Shown: positions 28,120 through 36,600, counted from the first letter of the stretch. The stretch is 64,000 nucleotides of DNA from Natrialba aegyptia DSM 13077 (GCF_000337535.1 NZ_AOIP01000031.1:286943-350942); one strand, 5' to 3'. Numbers and translations: made by a program. Notes: generated from the sequence alone by a model not told the origin.

Positions 28120-28716
28120 TCAGTCGCGGTTTCGCTCCCACTCCGAACGGGAGATGCTGTACCGGATGCTGTCTCGCGGCTCGTCGTCGATGATGATATC
28201 GTTGCGGATCCGTCCCTCTTTTTGGCCGCCGAATCGCTCGACGTACTTCTCGATGGCGCGGCGGGACTTCTCGTTCGCGGGATCGTGTGCGACCGTGACC
28301 ACTTCGAGGTCGAGGCGGTCGAAGGCGAGTTCGAGCATCCGGGCGGCGCGCTCGCCGGAGTAGCCCCGGCCCCAGAACGGTTTCCGGAGCCACGCACCGA
28401 AGACCGCGAGCCGGCGGTCCCAGTCGGGGTGGATACCGGCGAAGCCGGCGAGTTCGTCGGCGCGGTCGCCTTCCGTCGGTCGGAGGGCGTAGGTGGCCGC
28501 CGCGCCGTCTTCGAACTGCTCGCCGCAGTGCTCGACCCAGTCGGACGCCTCCTTGGGGTGCTGGTGAGGATCCCAGGTGACGTACTTCGTGATCTCGTCG
28601 ATGCCGGGTGCGCCGGCGTGAACGTATTCGTACAGTTCGTAGGCGTCGAACTCGTCCGGGTGGAGCCGCTCGTACCGGAGTCGTTCGCTTTCCATCTCCG
28701 TCGGGAAGAGTGACAT
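28120..28716 (-). CDS. GNAT N-acetyltransferase, RimJ/RimL type
   Basis: A 198-residue GNAT-fold protein: GAWLRKPFWGRGYSGERAARM is the acetyl-CoA-binding region with its R-G-x-G-x-S/A turn, followed by VVTVAHDPANEKSRRAIEKY, typical of RimJ/RimL enzymes. They acetylate protein N-termini or small substrates. It lies convergent with gcvPB, with its own start at 28716, and has no operon partner. Substrate unknown. Confidence 0.85.
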   Translation of the reverse strand: MSLFPTEMESERLRYERLHPDEFDAYELYEYVHAGAPGIDEITKYVTWDPHQHPKEASDWVEHCGEQFEDGAAATYALRPTEGDRADELAGFAGIHPDWDRRLAVFGAWLRKPFWGRGYSGERAARMLELAFDRLDLEVVTVAHDPANEKSRRAIEKYVERFGGQKEGRIRNDIIIDDEPRDSIRYSISRSEWERNRD

Positions 28717-28845
28717 GTTCCTACACCCACAGTGTGTAGCGGGGACGATAAACGTGTTCGAGGCGTGGAACCGACGCTCACACCACCGAAACAGACTTCA
28801 ACGGGATCGGGTACGCGACAAGGCGAGTGTCGAACGGCGACCGAC

Positions 28846-30708
28846 TCAGCGATCCGCTCTGCGGTCCGACAGCCCCGTCTTGAGATGCTCCACCAGCGCC
28901 GGGTGCAACGGGCCGTTCGAGCCGAGCAGCGCCGTGCGGTCGTCGGCCTCGAGTTCAAAGACGAACGGGTCGCCGCGTTCGTCGGTGATCGTCGCGCCGG
29001 CAGCTCGTGCGATGACGAGGCCGGCAGCGATGTCCCAGGGGTGGGTGTCGTGTTCCCAGGTCGCGTCGGCGCTGCCGCTCGCCAGGTAGCAGAGATTGAG
29101 CGCGGCCGACCCGAGACGACGGACGCCGCGAGATTCCTGGTAGAAGTGCGAGAGGAAGGTGCCGTCGGGGTCGTACCCCGAGATGAGCATGCTCTCGTCG
29201 AGGCGCTCGCGGTCCGTCGTCTCGATCGGATCGCCGTCTCGTCGGGCACCGACCTCGGCGATTGCGCTGAACAGTTCGTCCGTTTCGGGGACGTAGACGA
29301 CGCCCATCACCGGCGTTCCACAATCGAGCAGCGCGATCGAAACCGAGTAGTTCGGATTGCCGTGTGCGAAGTTCCCGGTTCCGTCGAGCGGATCGATAAC
29401 CCAGGTGTAGCCGTCGGCACGGTTTCGCCGCGGTTGCTCTTCGGAGACGATGCCGTGCTCGGGGAACTCGTTGTCGATAACGGTCGTGATGATCCGATTC
29501 GCCTGGTGGTCGGCCTCGGTGACGATATCCGATTTGTCGCTTTTGACGGTGATGGAATCGACCTGGCCGTGGAGTTCGCGCAGCGGCTCGCCGGCGGCCT
29601 CGGCAGCCTCTGTTGCAACCGTGCGGGCGTATTCGAGGGTCGTCCGGTCGTCACGTCCCGTCGACGGAACAGCGGGCGAATCGGAACGGCTTCCCGTCTC
29701 ACCGGCATCCGCCGCTGAACTCGACTTCGCTGGGTCCGCTTTTGCTTCCGATGCCGTTTCCAGTTCCATCGGTGTCGCCGACGAGATCGCTCCAGCGTGC
29801 AATCCCGATCCGAGAGCGCGGTCCGTCTCCGAACGCGGTGTCGACGGCTGATCGTCGACGGCGCGAATTCCCCAGCCGAGTTTCTTCGCGATTGCGGTGA
29901 AGAAGTGGTCGTCGTAACTCGTTCGGACGACGTGCGCGAGCCTGTCAGCACCCGTCAACAGGACGCTTTCACCCGTTTCGAGGCGGGTGTGCGTCCGCCC
30001 GCCGTCGACCAGCAACGTCGCGGGGCCGCGGGTGACGATTCGGAGTTCGGTCGAGGGCGAGACGACGATCGGCCGAACGCCCAACTGGTGGGTGTGCAAC
30101 GGGACGAGTTGCAGCGTGTGGTTGTCGACCGGGTAGTGGATCGGGCCGTTCGCGGACAGCGAAATCCCGGTCGACCCGGTCGGCGTCGAGACCGCGAGTC
30201 CCGTTCCCTCGAACTCGCCGATGTACTCGTCATCGGCGTAGACATCGAGTTGCGTCACCTTGCTGTCGACGGGGTTTTCCGGCGGAACGTGCTCGATAGT
30301 CACGTCGTTGATTCCCGTCGCATCGACGTTCGAGCCGGTGACGGCGACCTGTTGGCGGCTGTCGACCTTCGCACGTCCCCGAACGACTTCGTCGAGGGCG
30401 GCCTTGAGATCCTCGGGTTCGACGCGGGCCAGAAAGGAGAGGGTACCCGTATTGACTCCGAGTTGGGGAACGTTCCGCGGTGCAAAGGTCTTGATCCCCT
30501 CCAGAAAGGTGCCATCACCGCCGATCGTGATCCCGAGTGTCGCCCGGTTCGAATCGTATCGATCGCCGATCTCGTCGCCGACGTCGACCGTCGACAGCGC
30601 GATGTCACGCGCTGTGGTCCACGACTCGAGTCCGGCGACGACATCGTCACTGTCAGGACTGACGATCGCAATAATCTCGTCCGTCGTCGCGAGCCTGCGT
30701 CCTTGCAT
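28846..30708 (-). CDS. NAD kinase fused to an inositol-monophosphatase-type domain
   Basis: A 620-residue two-domain protein. Residues 1-285 are NAD kinase: GGDGTFLEG at 63-71 and TPTGSTGISLSANGP near 175-189. A Ser/Ala/Glu linker of about 70 residues leads to an IMPase-type phosphatase (356-620): VTEADHQANR, VSEEQP, IDPLDGTGNF at 438-447 and HPWDIAAG, the full metal and substrate set. NAD kinase makes NADP+, and IMPase relatives include NADP+ phosphatases, so one chain could run both directions, as reported for a Methanocaldococcus fusion. A role of the second domain on inositol or fructose phosphates is equally possible. Confidence 0.93.
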   Translation of the reverse strand: MQGRRLATTDEIIAIVSPDSDDVVAGLESWTTARDIALSTVDVGDEIGDRYDSNRATLGITIGGDGTFLEGIKTFAPRNVPQLGVNTGTLSFLARVEPEDLKAALDEVVRGRAKVDSRQQVAVTGSNVDATGINDVTIEHVPPENPVDSKVTQLDVYADDEYIGEFEGTGLAVSTPTGSTGISLSANGPIHYPVDNHTLQLVPLHTHQLGVRPIVVSPSTELRIVTRGPATLLVDGGRTHTRLETGESVLLTGADRLAHVVRTSYDDHFFTAIAKKLGWGIRAVDDQPSTPRSETDRALGSGLHAGAISSATPMELETASEAKADPAKSSSAADAGETGSRSDSPAVPSTGRDDRTTLEYARTVATEAAEAAGEPLRELHGQVDSITVKSDKSDIVTEADHQANRIITTVIDNEFPEHGIVSEEQPRRNRADGYTWVIDPLDGTGNFAHGNPNYSVSIALLDCGTPVMGVVYVPETDELFSAIAEVGARRDGDPIETTDRERLDESMLISGYDPDGTFLSHFYQESRGVRRLGSAALNLCYLASGSADATWEHDTHPWDIAAGLVIARAAGATITDERGDPFVFELEADDRTALLGSNGPLHPALVEHLKTGLSDRRADR

Positions 30709-30766
30709 CGGGAGGTCCAGCGGAAACTGGTAGGTGTTCGGTTCGTGCTGACAGGTGGCGATTTCC

Positions 30767-30796
30767 GGTACTGGTACTGGTACTGGTACTAGTACT
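30767..30796 (+). repeat. Hexamer tandem repeat (GGTACT)5
   Basis: Five consecutive hexamers, GGTACT four times and then AGTACT, lie between the NAD kinase start and the stop of the next minus-strand gene, about 60-90 bases before the NAD kinase ATG. GTAC is self-complementary, so the tract is a repeated palindrome core. It is non-coding on both strands as I annotate it. Confidence 0.85.
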
Positions 30797-30801
30797 GGTG
30801 A

Positions 30802-30981
30802 CTAGACATCCACACTCGAGTCGACAGCAGTTCCGTTGTCGCCAATCTGGACAAATCCGTAGTCACAGTCCGGACAGTGCCACTTGACTTTCTCACCGAG
30901 GTGCATCGTCGTACTCGCCGCGCGGTAGAACGTCCGTTCGTCGCCACAGTTTGGACACTCGTGGTCGAGTTCCATCGTCAT
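30802..30981 (-). CDS. Small two-CxxC zinc-ribbon protein
   Basis: A 59-residue protein: HECPNCGDERTFYRAA and later VKWHCPDCDYGFVQIGD, i.e. CPNC and CPDC 25 residues apart, a zinc ribbon. It resembles small haloarchaeal rubrerythrin- or TFIIS-like ribbons of unknown role. Start at ATG 30981; 30975 is also possible. It lies just upstream of the NAD kinase fusion on the same strand, separated by the hexamer repeat. Confidence 0.75.
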   Translation of the reverse strand: MTMELDHECPNCGDERTFYRAASTTMHLGEKVKWHCPDCDYGFVQIGDNGTAVDSSVDV

Positions 30982-31086
30982 ACGCGGCGATTGCACACGG
31001 ACCAAATTGAACGTACTGGTTCCCGATCGTACCTCCGAATTACCGCTCGGCCAGCAATTAAGTAATCTCCCTTCATCGGTTCGGCC

Positions 31087-31620
31087 ATGTCGATCTACAC
31101 CGGCCGCGGCGACGACGGCAAAACCGATCTCCGGGATATGACCCGCGTCTCGAAGACCAGCCCCCGAATCGAGGCCTACGGTACCGTCGACGAACTCAAC
31201 GCCCTGCTCGGCACGATTCGACCCACCGGCCACGCCGACATCGACGATCAACTCCGCACCGTGCAGAACCACCTCCACATCGTCCAGGCCGACTTTGCGA
31301 ATCCCGACCCCGATGAAGACGACCCGGCGATCACCGCCGCCCACGTCGACACCGTCGAAGACTGGATCGACTCGTTCGACGCTGAACTCGAGCCGTTGAC
31401 CGCCTTTATCCTCCCCTCCGGGAGCAACCCCGGCGCGCAGTTACACCACGCTCGAACCGTCTGTCGCCGAGCCGAGCGACGAGCAGTTGCACTGGCCAGC
31501 GAAGAGGAGATCAACGAGCAAGCGGTGCAGTACCTCAACCGACTCTCCGACGGCCTGTTCACGTTCGCCCGCGTCGTCAACGCTCGGGAGGGTGAACCGG
31601 AGGAAACGCCGGAATACTAA
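31087..31620 (+). CDS. Cob(I)alamin adenosyltransferase, PduO type
   Basis: A 177-residue four-helix enzyme that transfers adenosyl from ATP to cob(I)alamin to make coenzyme B12. The N-terminal ATP site is MSIYTGRGDDGKTDLRDM with KTSPRIEAYGTVDELNA; TAFILPSGSNPGAQLHHART and CRRAERR are the second conserved block; LNRLSDGLFTFARVVN closes it. This matches the PduO (not CobA) type. An AT-rich AATTAAGTAA at about 31055 is a likely promoter. No other cobalamin genes are nearby. Confidence 0.93.
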   Translation: MSIYTGRGDDGKTDLRDMTRVSKTSPRIEAYGTVDELNALLGTIRPTGHADIDDQLRTVQNHLHIVQADFANPDPDEDDPAITAAHVDTVEDWIDSFDAELEPLTAFILPSGSNPGAQLHHARTVCRRAERRAVALASEEEINEQAVQYLNRLSDGLFTFARVVNAREGEPEETPEY

Positions 31621-31652
31621 TCGTCTGGAGCAGCGAGAGAACGCTCCATGCG

Positions 31653-31677
31653 TGTCGGTATCGGTGTCGGTATCGGT
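31653..31677 (+). repeat. 12-base tandem repeat
   Basis: GTCGGTATCGGT occurs twice in tandem after the adenosyltransferase gene, about 150 bases before the tRNA-Val gene. Short and of unclear meaning. Confidence 0.5.
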
Positions 31678-31807
31678 TGCACGACAAAGCGGTTTGTAGC
31701 GTCGTCGACCGGACGGCTGGGAATCGCCAGAACGACAGCGGATACAGGGTATCGGCCTCGAACGTGAAAGGAAGTCTTAAGTCGAACGCACGGATACGAC
31801 CCTATGC

Positions 31808-31882
31808 GGGTTGGTGATCTAGTCCGGTTATGATACCTCCTTCACACGGAGGAAGTCGGCAGTTCAAATCTGCCCCAACCCA
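31808..31882 (+). tRNA. tRNA-Val (CAC anticodon)
   Basis: Folds as a standard tRNA: acceptor GGGTTGG pairs with CCAACCC, anticodon stem CCTCC/GGAGG with loop TTCACAC giving anticodon CAC (Val), T arm GGCAG-TTCAAAT-CTGCC, discriminator A at 31882, no encoded CCA. The gene is intact on the left side of an integrated element; its 3' 27 bases are repeated at 36601. Confidence 0.95.
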
Positions 31883-31886
31883 CTCG
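31856..31886 (+). repeat. attL: 31-base direct repeat at the tRNA-Val 3' end
   Basis: Begins TCGGCAGTTCAAATCTGCCC and continues CAACCCACTCG. It covers the T arm, the 3' acceptor strand and four bases beyond the tRNA. Identical to 36601-36631, with flanking bases that differ. Confidence 0.93.
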
Positions 31887-32306
31887 GATTCCTACTCTTG
31901 GCAAATTACGGGACGACGGAGAGGCGCTTGTATAACCCCTCAGACACCCGAGACGCGAATTCACCAAGTTCACTATGGCCGCCCTCCACCGTGGCGCGAT
32001 TACACCCTAAGGAGGGGCTGCTTCTGACAAAAGGTTACTCGTCTCTCTCGTCAGCGCGCGTCAGATCTCGAGTTAGAGTTGACTCCCTGATATTCACTTG
32101 CTCATGAGGCATTCTCACTTGCCGCTCACTGCGATTCGCCATGGTACCCACTGCCCCTGATGCAGAACTCGCTCTCACGGAATTCTCATTCGTCTGATGA
32201 GATTCTGGACCTGACGCAGAGACGCGAATTCACTCGAACTTGGCGGACTCGGGGCAACCAAAAATGAGAATCGCTACTGCGAGATCAGAGCGTAGGGTTC
32301 GTAACC
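31887..32306. other. Left-end non-coding region of the element with repeats
   Basis: About 420 bases without a gene. The 15-base sequence GAGACGCGAATTCAC occurs at 31950-31964 and again at 32219-32233. Each copy is followed by AAGTT or AACTT, so the two are also partly mirrored beyond the core. Several CTCATTC/GAATGAG-type words lie between them. Candidate recombinase arm sites, an origin, or a small RNA; none is proven. Confidence 0.5.
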
Positions 32307-32888
32307 CTACTCGTCGGCGTCCTTCCTCTCCTTAACCTTCCCGGAGACGACGGAGTACCCCTCCTGCGTGAAGCGGTACTTGCTCGGGTCGGAGTAGGGA
32401 TGGAGGACCACTCGACCGACAGCCCTGTTCACTTCGTCTTTGACCTCGTTGAAGTCGTACGGGTTGTCGACTTCGTCGAGGAGGTCGCGGGTGATCCCTT
32501 CCCGGTCGCAGATCTGGTCCACGAGCGTGTGGAGCGCGCTGGTGTCACCGTACGGAGCCGCGTTTCGAGTGTCGCGGCCCGGATCGTATTCGGTGTCCAG
32601 CATGATGGGGTTCGTCCCCCCTTGGAACTCCTTCACGAGGTAGCCGTCCTCGGTCAGGTCGTTCAGGAGCCGGGTGTAGTCGAGCGAAGTGAGGACCCGG
32701 TCCTTGTCGTCGATGACGTCCTCGACGTCGTCCGCTTCCTCCACGTCGTCGAGGAGGTCTGGACGGTTGAATGTCTGTGGCCCGTGAACGTGGGCGATGG
32801 TCAGTACTACTCGTCGTCGTGCCGCGGTGAGATCGTCCCACGGCGTGTGTTCGATGTCGTCTGCGGGAGGTTCCGAAATGGAACTCAT
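32307..32888 (-). CDS. Unrecognised 193-aa protein of the element
   Basis: Function not recognised. The N-terminal half looks like a winged helix: WDDLTAARRRVVLTIAHVHG, NRPDLLDDVEEADDV, then YTRLLNDLTEDGYLVKEFQG, in the order helix-helix-helix-wing. The C-terminal half has LHTLVDQICDREGITRDLL and ends with KYRFTQEGYSVVSGKVKER. The fold suggests a DNA-binding regulator of the element, inferred from secondary structure only. It has its own TATA-like box (CTTATACC on the minus strand, about 32924-32931). Confidence 0.75.
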   Translation of the reverse strand: MSSISEPPADDIEHTPWDDLTAARRRVVLTIAHVHGPQTFNRPDLLDDVEEADDVEDVIDDKDRVLTSLDYTRLLNDLTEDGYLVKEFQGGTNPIMLDTEYDPGRDTRNAAPYGDTSALHTLVDQICDREGITRDLLDEVDNPYDFNEVKDEVNRAVGRVVLHPYSDPSKYRFTQEGYSVVSGKVKERKDADE

Positions 32889-33435
32889 TGTATTGTTGAG
32901 ACTCTACGCCTGAGTGGAGGGTAAGGTATAAGACTAGGGCTGCCGAAAATTCGACTACGCCCCGACACCTGCCCACCACAAGGGCCCCGTGCCCCTCGAC
33001 GCTAGAGTAATAGGGTGGCTGACGGGCGAAACGACTCGTCCCCCACTCCAGCCTGGCAGCATCGGTGGGGAACTGGGTCATTCTCTCGCTGATTTCCTTG
33101 TAGTAGGCTGGGGATTCCAGCGTCTAGTCACGACAACGTGCGTATATGACTTAAGTGTTATCCCACCTACTTCCGGAGATGGGTACCTCCGAGTATGTAT
33201 TGGCACTCTTGCAGAAAGGTATGATTATGGAGGCAGAGGAGAGACGGAAGAGAAGATCACTGGAATAGGCGTTATACCCGCTATAGAAACTATAAGACGT
33301 TTACTTCTAGTTTAATTCGGCTCCTCTCAAATGAGGCATAGAACTGATATCGATCCAGATTATGATCTACTCCAGGTATAGAATCCAGTTCTGCGAAGAG
33401 CTTATGGTTGTACAGTTTGAGTATGTGAGCAAGAT
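32889..33435. other. AT-rich spacer inside the element
   Basis: About 550 bases between two divergent genes. The first part should hold the promoter of the gene at 32888. A frame on the plus strand from 32989 to 33315 is open, but its predicted protein has no haloarchaeal character (low Asp/Glu, many Gly/Leu/Ile) and I do not accept it. The right half (33150-33430) is clearly AT-richer than the chromosome. Confidence 0.45.
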
Positions 33436-34089
33436 ATGGAAACCACAGCCAAATTAGAATACGGACCGTTGGAAGTCGAGATTCACGCCTTTGACGACGA
33501 GAACTACCAGAAAGAGGTCCTCGATCTAATTCAGTTCATCGAAGATAACCAGGAGTCGTTGGAAGAATTAGAGGGGGGAGACGAGGATGCAAAAATGGAA
33601 CGTCCCAAAGTTGAGGGAACGTCCCTGGAGGAGTTTACTGAAAACGGAAACGAAGACGACGAGGAAATCGAACAGGAATCTGGTCCCTTTAGCGACATTT
33701 CTTCTAAACTGAGGGTGCCCGAGATCGAGTTAGAGAGATGGTTTTACATCGATTCAGATCGAGATGAACCACCAGTTATCTATCTCGATGAGATAGGGAA
33801 TATTGGAGAGCGGAAAACCGATCGACAGAGGGTCGCTTCACTTGCGCTTCTGTATATCTGGCACGAATGCTACGAAGTCGACCGCGTAAAGTCATCGGCT
33901 CTGAAGGATGCTCTCGAACTTTCAGACATCTCATCTAGTGGGATGGGGAACATGTATCAGGGTGATGGTGATCGCTACTTCGATCGCAGAGGGCGAGGCC
34001 CATCTGCTACTGTCGGACTAACCCCACCTGGGAGAAGACAGGCAAGGAAAGTCCTAAGGAGATTTGTTCAAGACGAAGAGTCTGATTGA
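33436..34089 (+). CDS. Unrecognised 217-aa protein with acidic linker and C-terminal winged helix
   Basis: Three parts. Residues 1-45 form a small domain of strand plus helix (KLEYGPLEVEIHAFDDENYQ, then EVLDLIQFIEDNQESLEE). Residues 46-95 are a Glu/Asp/Gly linker. Residues ~125-217 look like a winged helix: RVASLALLYIWHECYEVDRV, SALKDALELSDISSSGMGNM, YFDRRGRGPSATVGLTPPGR. The C-terminal pattern of S-S-G-x-G-N followed by YF..RG is shared by many island-borne haloarchaeal proteins, as I recall; the activity is unknown. It lies in the middle of the element with its own AT-rich upstream. Confidence 0.75.
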   Translation: METTAKLEYGPLEVEIHAFDDENYQKEVLDLIQFIEDNQESLEELEGGDEDAKMERPKVEGTSLEEFTENGNEDDEEIEQESGPFSDISSKLRVPEIELERWFYIDSDRDEPPVIYLDEIGNIGERKTDRQRVASLALLYIWHECYEVDRVKSSALKDALELSDISSSGMGNMYQGDGDRYFDRRGRGPSATVGLTPPGRRQARKVLRRFVQDEESD

Positions 34090-34228
34090 GGGTTCCTATT
34101 GCCAGAGCGAGTAGGACGCGATTTGAGAGACGAAATATTGGCACTACAGGGTCTCCGATGCTTTCCGCTGCCCTCAGGTCGGGATTCGCTCTACGTGCAT
34201 TCTCGAACCGTAGAAAGCAACTCGACGA

Positions 34229-34468
34229 TTAGCGTCCTCCCGACCCGGCTCGAATCAGGAGAATAGCGACTGCAAGGAGTAGCGCCAGTACGGGCGCAGG
34301 ACTGATTGCGTGTACGGTCAACTCGATTCCTGCGCTGAACGCAACGGTCATGTCGTACCCCGGGTTAGTCATGTTCCGGGTCATCGCAAGCACGATGAAC
34401 GCTGCAGGGAGGAGTCCAATGAGTGTGATGATTGCGCGAGCGTCGTCAAATGCCTGTACGAAACTCAT
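34229..34468 (-). CDS. Small membrane protein, 79 aa, two helices
   Basis: Two predicted transmembrane segments: IITLIGLLPAAFIVLAM (about 13-30) and PAPVLALLLAVAILLI (about 57-73), with a short polar loop containing TRNMTNPGYDM and a basic tail RAGSGGR. No known family. It is divergent from the next gene by 130 bases. Size and topology would suit a holin-like, virion-membrane or effector protein, but there is no further evidence. Confidence 0.7.
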   Translation of the reverse strand: MSFVQAFDDARAIITLIGLLPAAFIVLAMTRNMTNPGYDMTVAFSAGIELTVHAISPAPVLALLLAVAILLIRAGSGGR

Positions 34469-34598
34469 AGTTGATAGTACTAAGTGTCAGATAATAATTC
34501 ATTCTCTCGAATAGATTCAATCTATCTCGAGTCCATCGTACAGGTGGTAATGATAGTCGGCAAGAAAGTATTTGCACCTGCACTGACCTGTTGATGAT

Positions 34599-35393
34599 AT
34601 GCCAAAGTCAAAATATCGATTTGGGGAGGTCGAAACCACGGAGGGGATTCCGCCGATGGACGCCATCGCGGAGGAGATTGATGGAATCTACGGATACGAG
34701 GGGGAGCAGCGGGGTGTTTCTGTTGAATCGTCTGAAGACGAGTACGTAGTTGGCGATGACTACATCTTCGCTCGGTTTGTTCAGGAGGTCACCGAGGAGC
34801 GACGGGAGATCGAAGAAGGGGAAGTCGTGATTGGCGAGGGTAACATCGCTCGGATTATGCGCTTCCTCCTTACTCGAGACGGTGACTATGCGTACGAGTC
34901 CACTTCTGGCGTCTATGATGATGACGCCCTCGAGTATTTCATCGGGGAGGATTCATTCGAGATCGGCTTCGAGTGTAACCGCTACAACCGATTCACGCGA
35001 GAGCAGATGTGGGACTTCTACGATGGCGCATTCCGTGTTCGAGGTCTGAAACTCGAAGAGATCGCCGAACTCGATAGGGATGGAGCAGACGTTGACTCGA
35101 ACGTCGAGGAGCATGTCGAGGACGCTGGTGAAGATACGATCAGGGCCGAGTTCAGCACGGGCTCTCGGGATAATAATCTCAAATCGCCCGATATCGTCGA
35201 TGGATTCGCGCAGCAGTCCGAGATTGACTATATCCGTATGAAGGATTCGGAGGGGCAGATCAACGAGGCGTATCAGAGCGGTCGATACGTCTACAGTTAC
35301 CCTGCGGATCTTAGTCTGGAGGAGCAGGCAGAACGGACGAGGCAGGTGCTTTCGGACGTGAAGTCTGGACTCGTTCAGGAAGACGAGGATTAG
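34599..35393 (+). CDS. Unrecognised 264-aa acidic protein of the element
   Basis: Not recognised. It starts MPKSKYRFGEVETTEGIPPM and is rich in Glu, Asp, Tyr and Phe: YGYEGEQRGVSVESSEDEYV, a helical EVTEERREIEEGEVVIGEGN, then DALEYFIGEDSFEIGFECNR and EQMWDFYDGAFRVRGLKLEE. The end SYPADLSLEEQAERTRQVLS is helical. No membrane segment, nucleotide-binding motif or metal site is evident. Visibly lower GC than the chromosome. It is the largest cargo gene and converges on the integrase. Confidence 0.78.
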   Translation: MPKSKYRFGEVETTEGIPPMDAIAEEIDGIYGYEGEQRGVSVESSEDEYVVGDDYIFARFVQEVTEERREIEEGEVVIGEGNIARIMRFLLTRDGDYAYESTSGVYDDDALEYFIGEDSFEIGFECNRYNRFTREQMWDFYDGAFRVRGLKLEEIAELDRDGADVDSNVEEHVEDAGEDTIRAEFSTGSRDNNLKSPDIVDGFAQQSEIDYIRMKDSEGQINEAYQSGRYVYSYPADLSLEEQAERTRQVLSDVKSGLVQEDED

Positions 35394-35405
35394 TGACAAT
35401 CTCGT

Positions 35406-35424
35406 GAGCGGCACTCAGCCGCTC
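35406..35424. terminator. Hairpin between convergent cargo gene and integrase
   Basis: GAGCGGC-ACTCA-GCCGCTC, a perfect 7-base stem with a 5-base loop, 12 bases after the stop of the 264-aa gene. The flanking GT/AC bases extend it imperfectly. It may act as a transcription end for either side; no long T run follows. Confidence 0.45.
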
Positions 35425-35537
35425 GTCACGCCAATTAGTTAGCGATCAGACCATTCCCTCAGTGAATTCCGTCGACTCGCAGAGAACGGAAAAGAGCCCG
35501 CTTAGAATCGCAGTGGAAATGAGGGGGTCGTCTCGAG

Positions 35538-36544
35538 TCAGATATTCTCGAGATATCCCTTCCGAAGTTCGCGCTTCTCCGTCTCTGAACGGGCGTCGTA
35601 GTGTTTATCCAAGACGTCGACGCTGACATTGACTCGGTCAGCGGTGATCTCCTTCAGGACGTCTGCGTTCAGATGAGCGGTGATCGCACTCCGCCGAATC
35701 GGATGGGGACTGACGCTCGACGGGCACTTACTGGCGTGGTCGAATGTACTCGCCTCACACTCCTCCATATCTCGGTCATGGGGGCACTCGCTGGTATAAT
35801 GGCAGGGTCGAGTTAGGGTATAGATGTGCTTCTGGATCTGGGACTTGAAGATACGACCACTCTTCGTCGTGAATAGCGGCTCGCGGCCATGGTCGTCCTC
35901 GACTCGACAGCGTTTCATCTGAATATAGTCGTCGAGTACTTCGCAGACCTCTGCTTTCAGATTGACCTCGCGCTCCCCGCTCTTCTTATTCTTGAGGCGA
36001 GTGCCCTGCTTGGGGCGATGGCGAACCCCGAGATATTGCTCATCGGGATGGTAGTCGTCGAGATCGAGCGAGTGAACGCTCCCAGTACGCATGCCAGTGT
36101 GCCAGACCACGTAGAATAGGGCATGACGGAGCGTCGCGTATTCGAACTTCATCAGGTAGTCGAGTATCTCATCGGCCGTCTCTGCGTCGATAGCGATGTC
36201 TCGGGCGTTCTCACCGGGATCGATATCCGGCATCATCACGCTCTCCGCTGTCCCCTTCTCGACGAAATCGAGTTTCTCACAGAAGCGTAAGAAGACTCGA
36301 AAGGTGCTGAGTTGGTTCGAGAGCGTGACTGAATTGACGTCTCCCTCGTCTCGACGGTAGACCTTGTACTCATAGATACGCCTCCCGGTCATCTCGCTCA
36401 TATCGTCGAACTCGTACTCGTCGCACCACTCGAGGAAGCGCTTGAGATGGTACTTGTGATTTCTGTCGTCGACTTGGTGACCTCGGGTTTGCGGTCTTTC
36501 AGGTAGAGGTTGATCGCTTCATCTGGCGCGATTGATTCAGGCAT
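35538..36544 (-). pseudogene. int: Tyrosine recombinase/integrase, frameshifted near its N-terminus
   Basis: Frame 1 from ATG 36544 reads MPESIAPDEAINLYLKDRKP..VTKST; at about 36466 the match moves to another frame that reads RNHKYHLKRFLEWCDEYEF and continues to the stop at 35538. Restoring one base gives 335 residues, a normal haloarchaeal phage-type integrase. Catalytic set present: Arg in HTGMRTGSVHSLDLDD, His-x-x-Arg in SPHPIRRSAITAHL, Tyr in DKHYDAR. A shortened protein from ATG 36401 (287 aa) would keep the catalytic domain and lose most of the core-binding SAM-like domain. A sequencing error is possible. Confidence 0.85.
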
Positions 36545-36600
36545 GGTTTGATCTCCGAATCGCGCCACAGCGGGGCTCTCCGACTGAATCACGGGGGAAT

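Noticed and set aside
31808-31882. tRNA-Val disrupted by the insertion
   Set aside because: The full cloverleaf is intact at the left border because the integration copied the 3' end; only a partial 3' copy is at the right border.
32989-33315. 108-aa plus-strand frame inside the element
   Set aside because: Low in acidic residues for a halophile, no start signal, no fold pattern; most of it lies in AT-rich spacer sequence.
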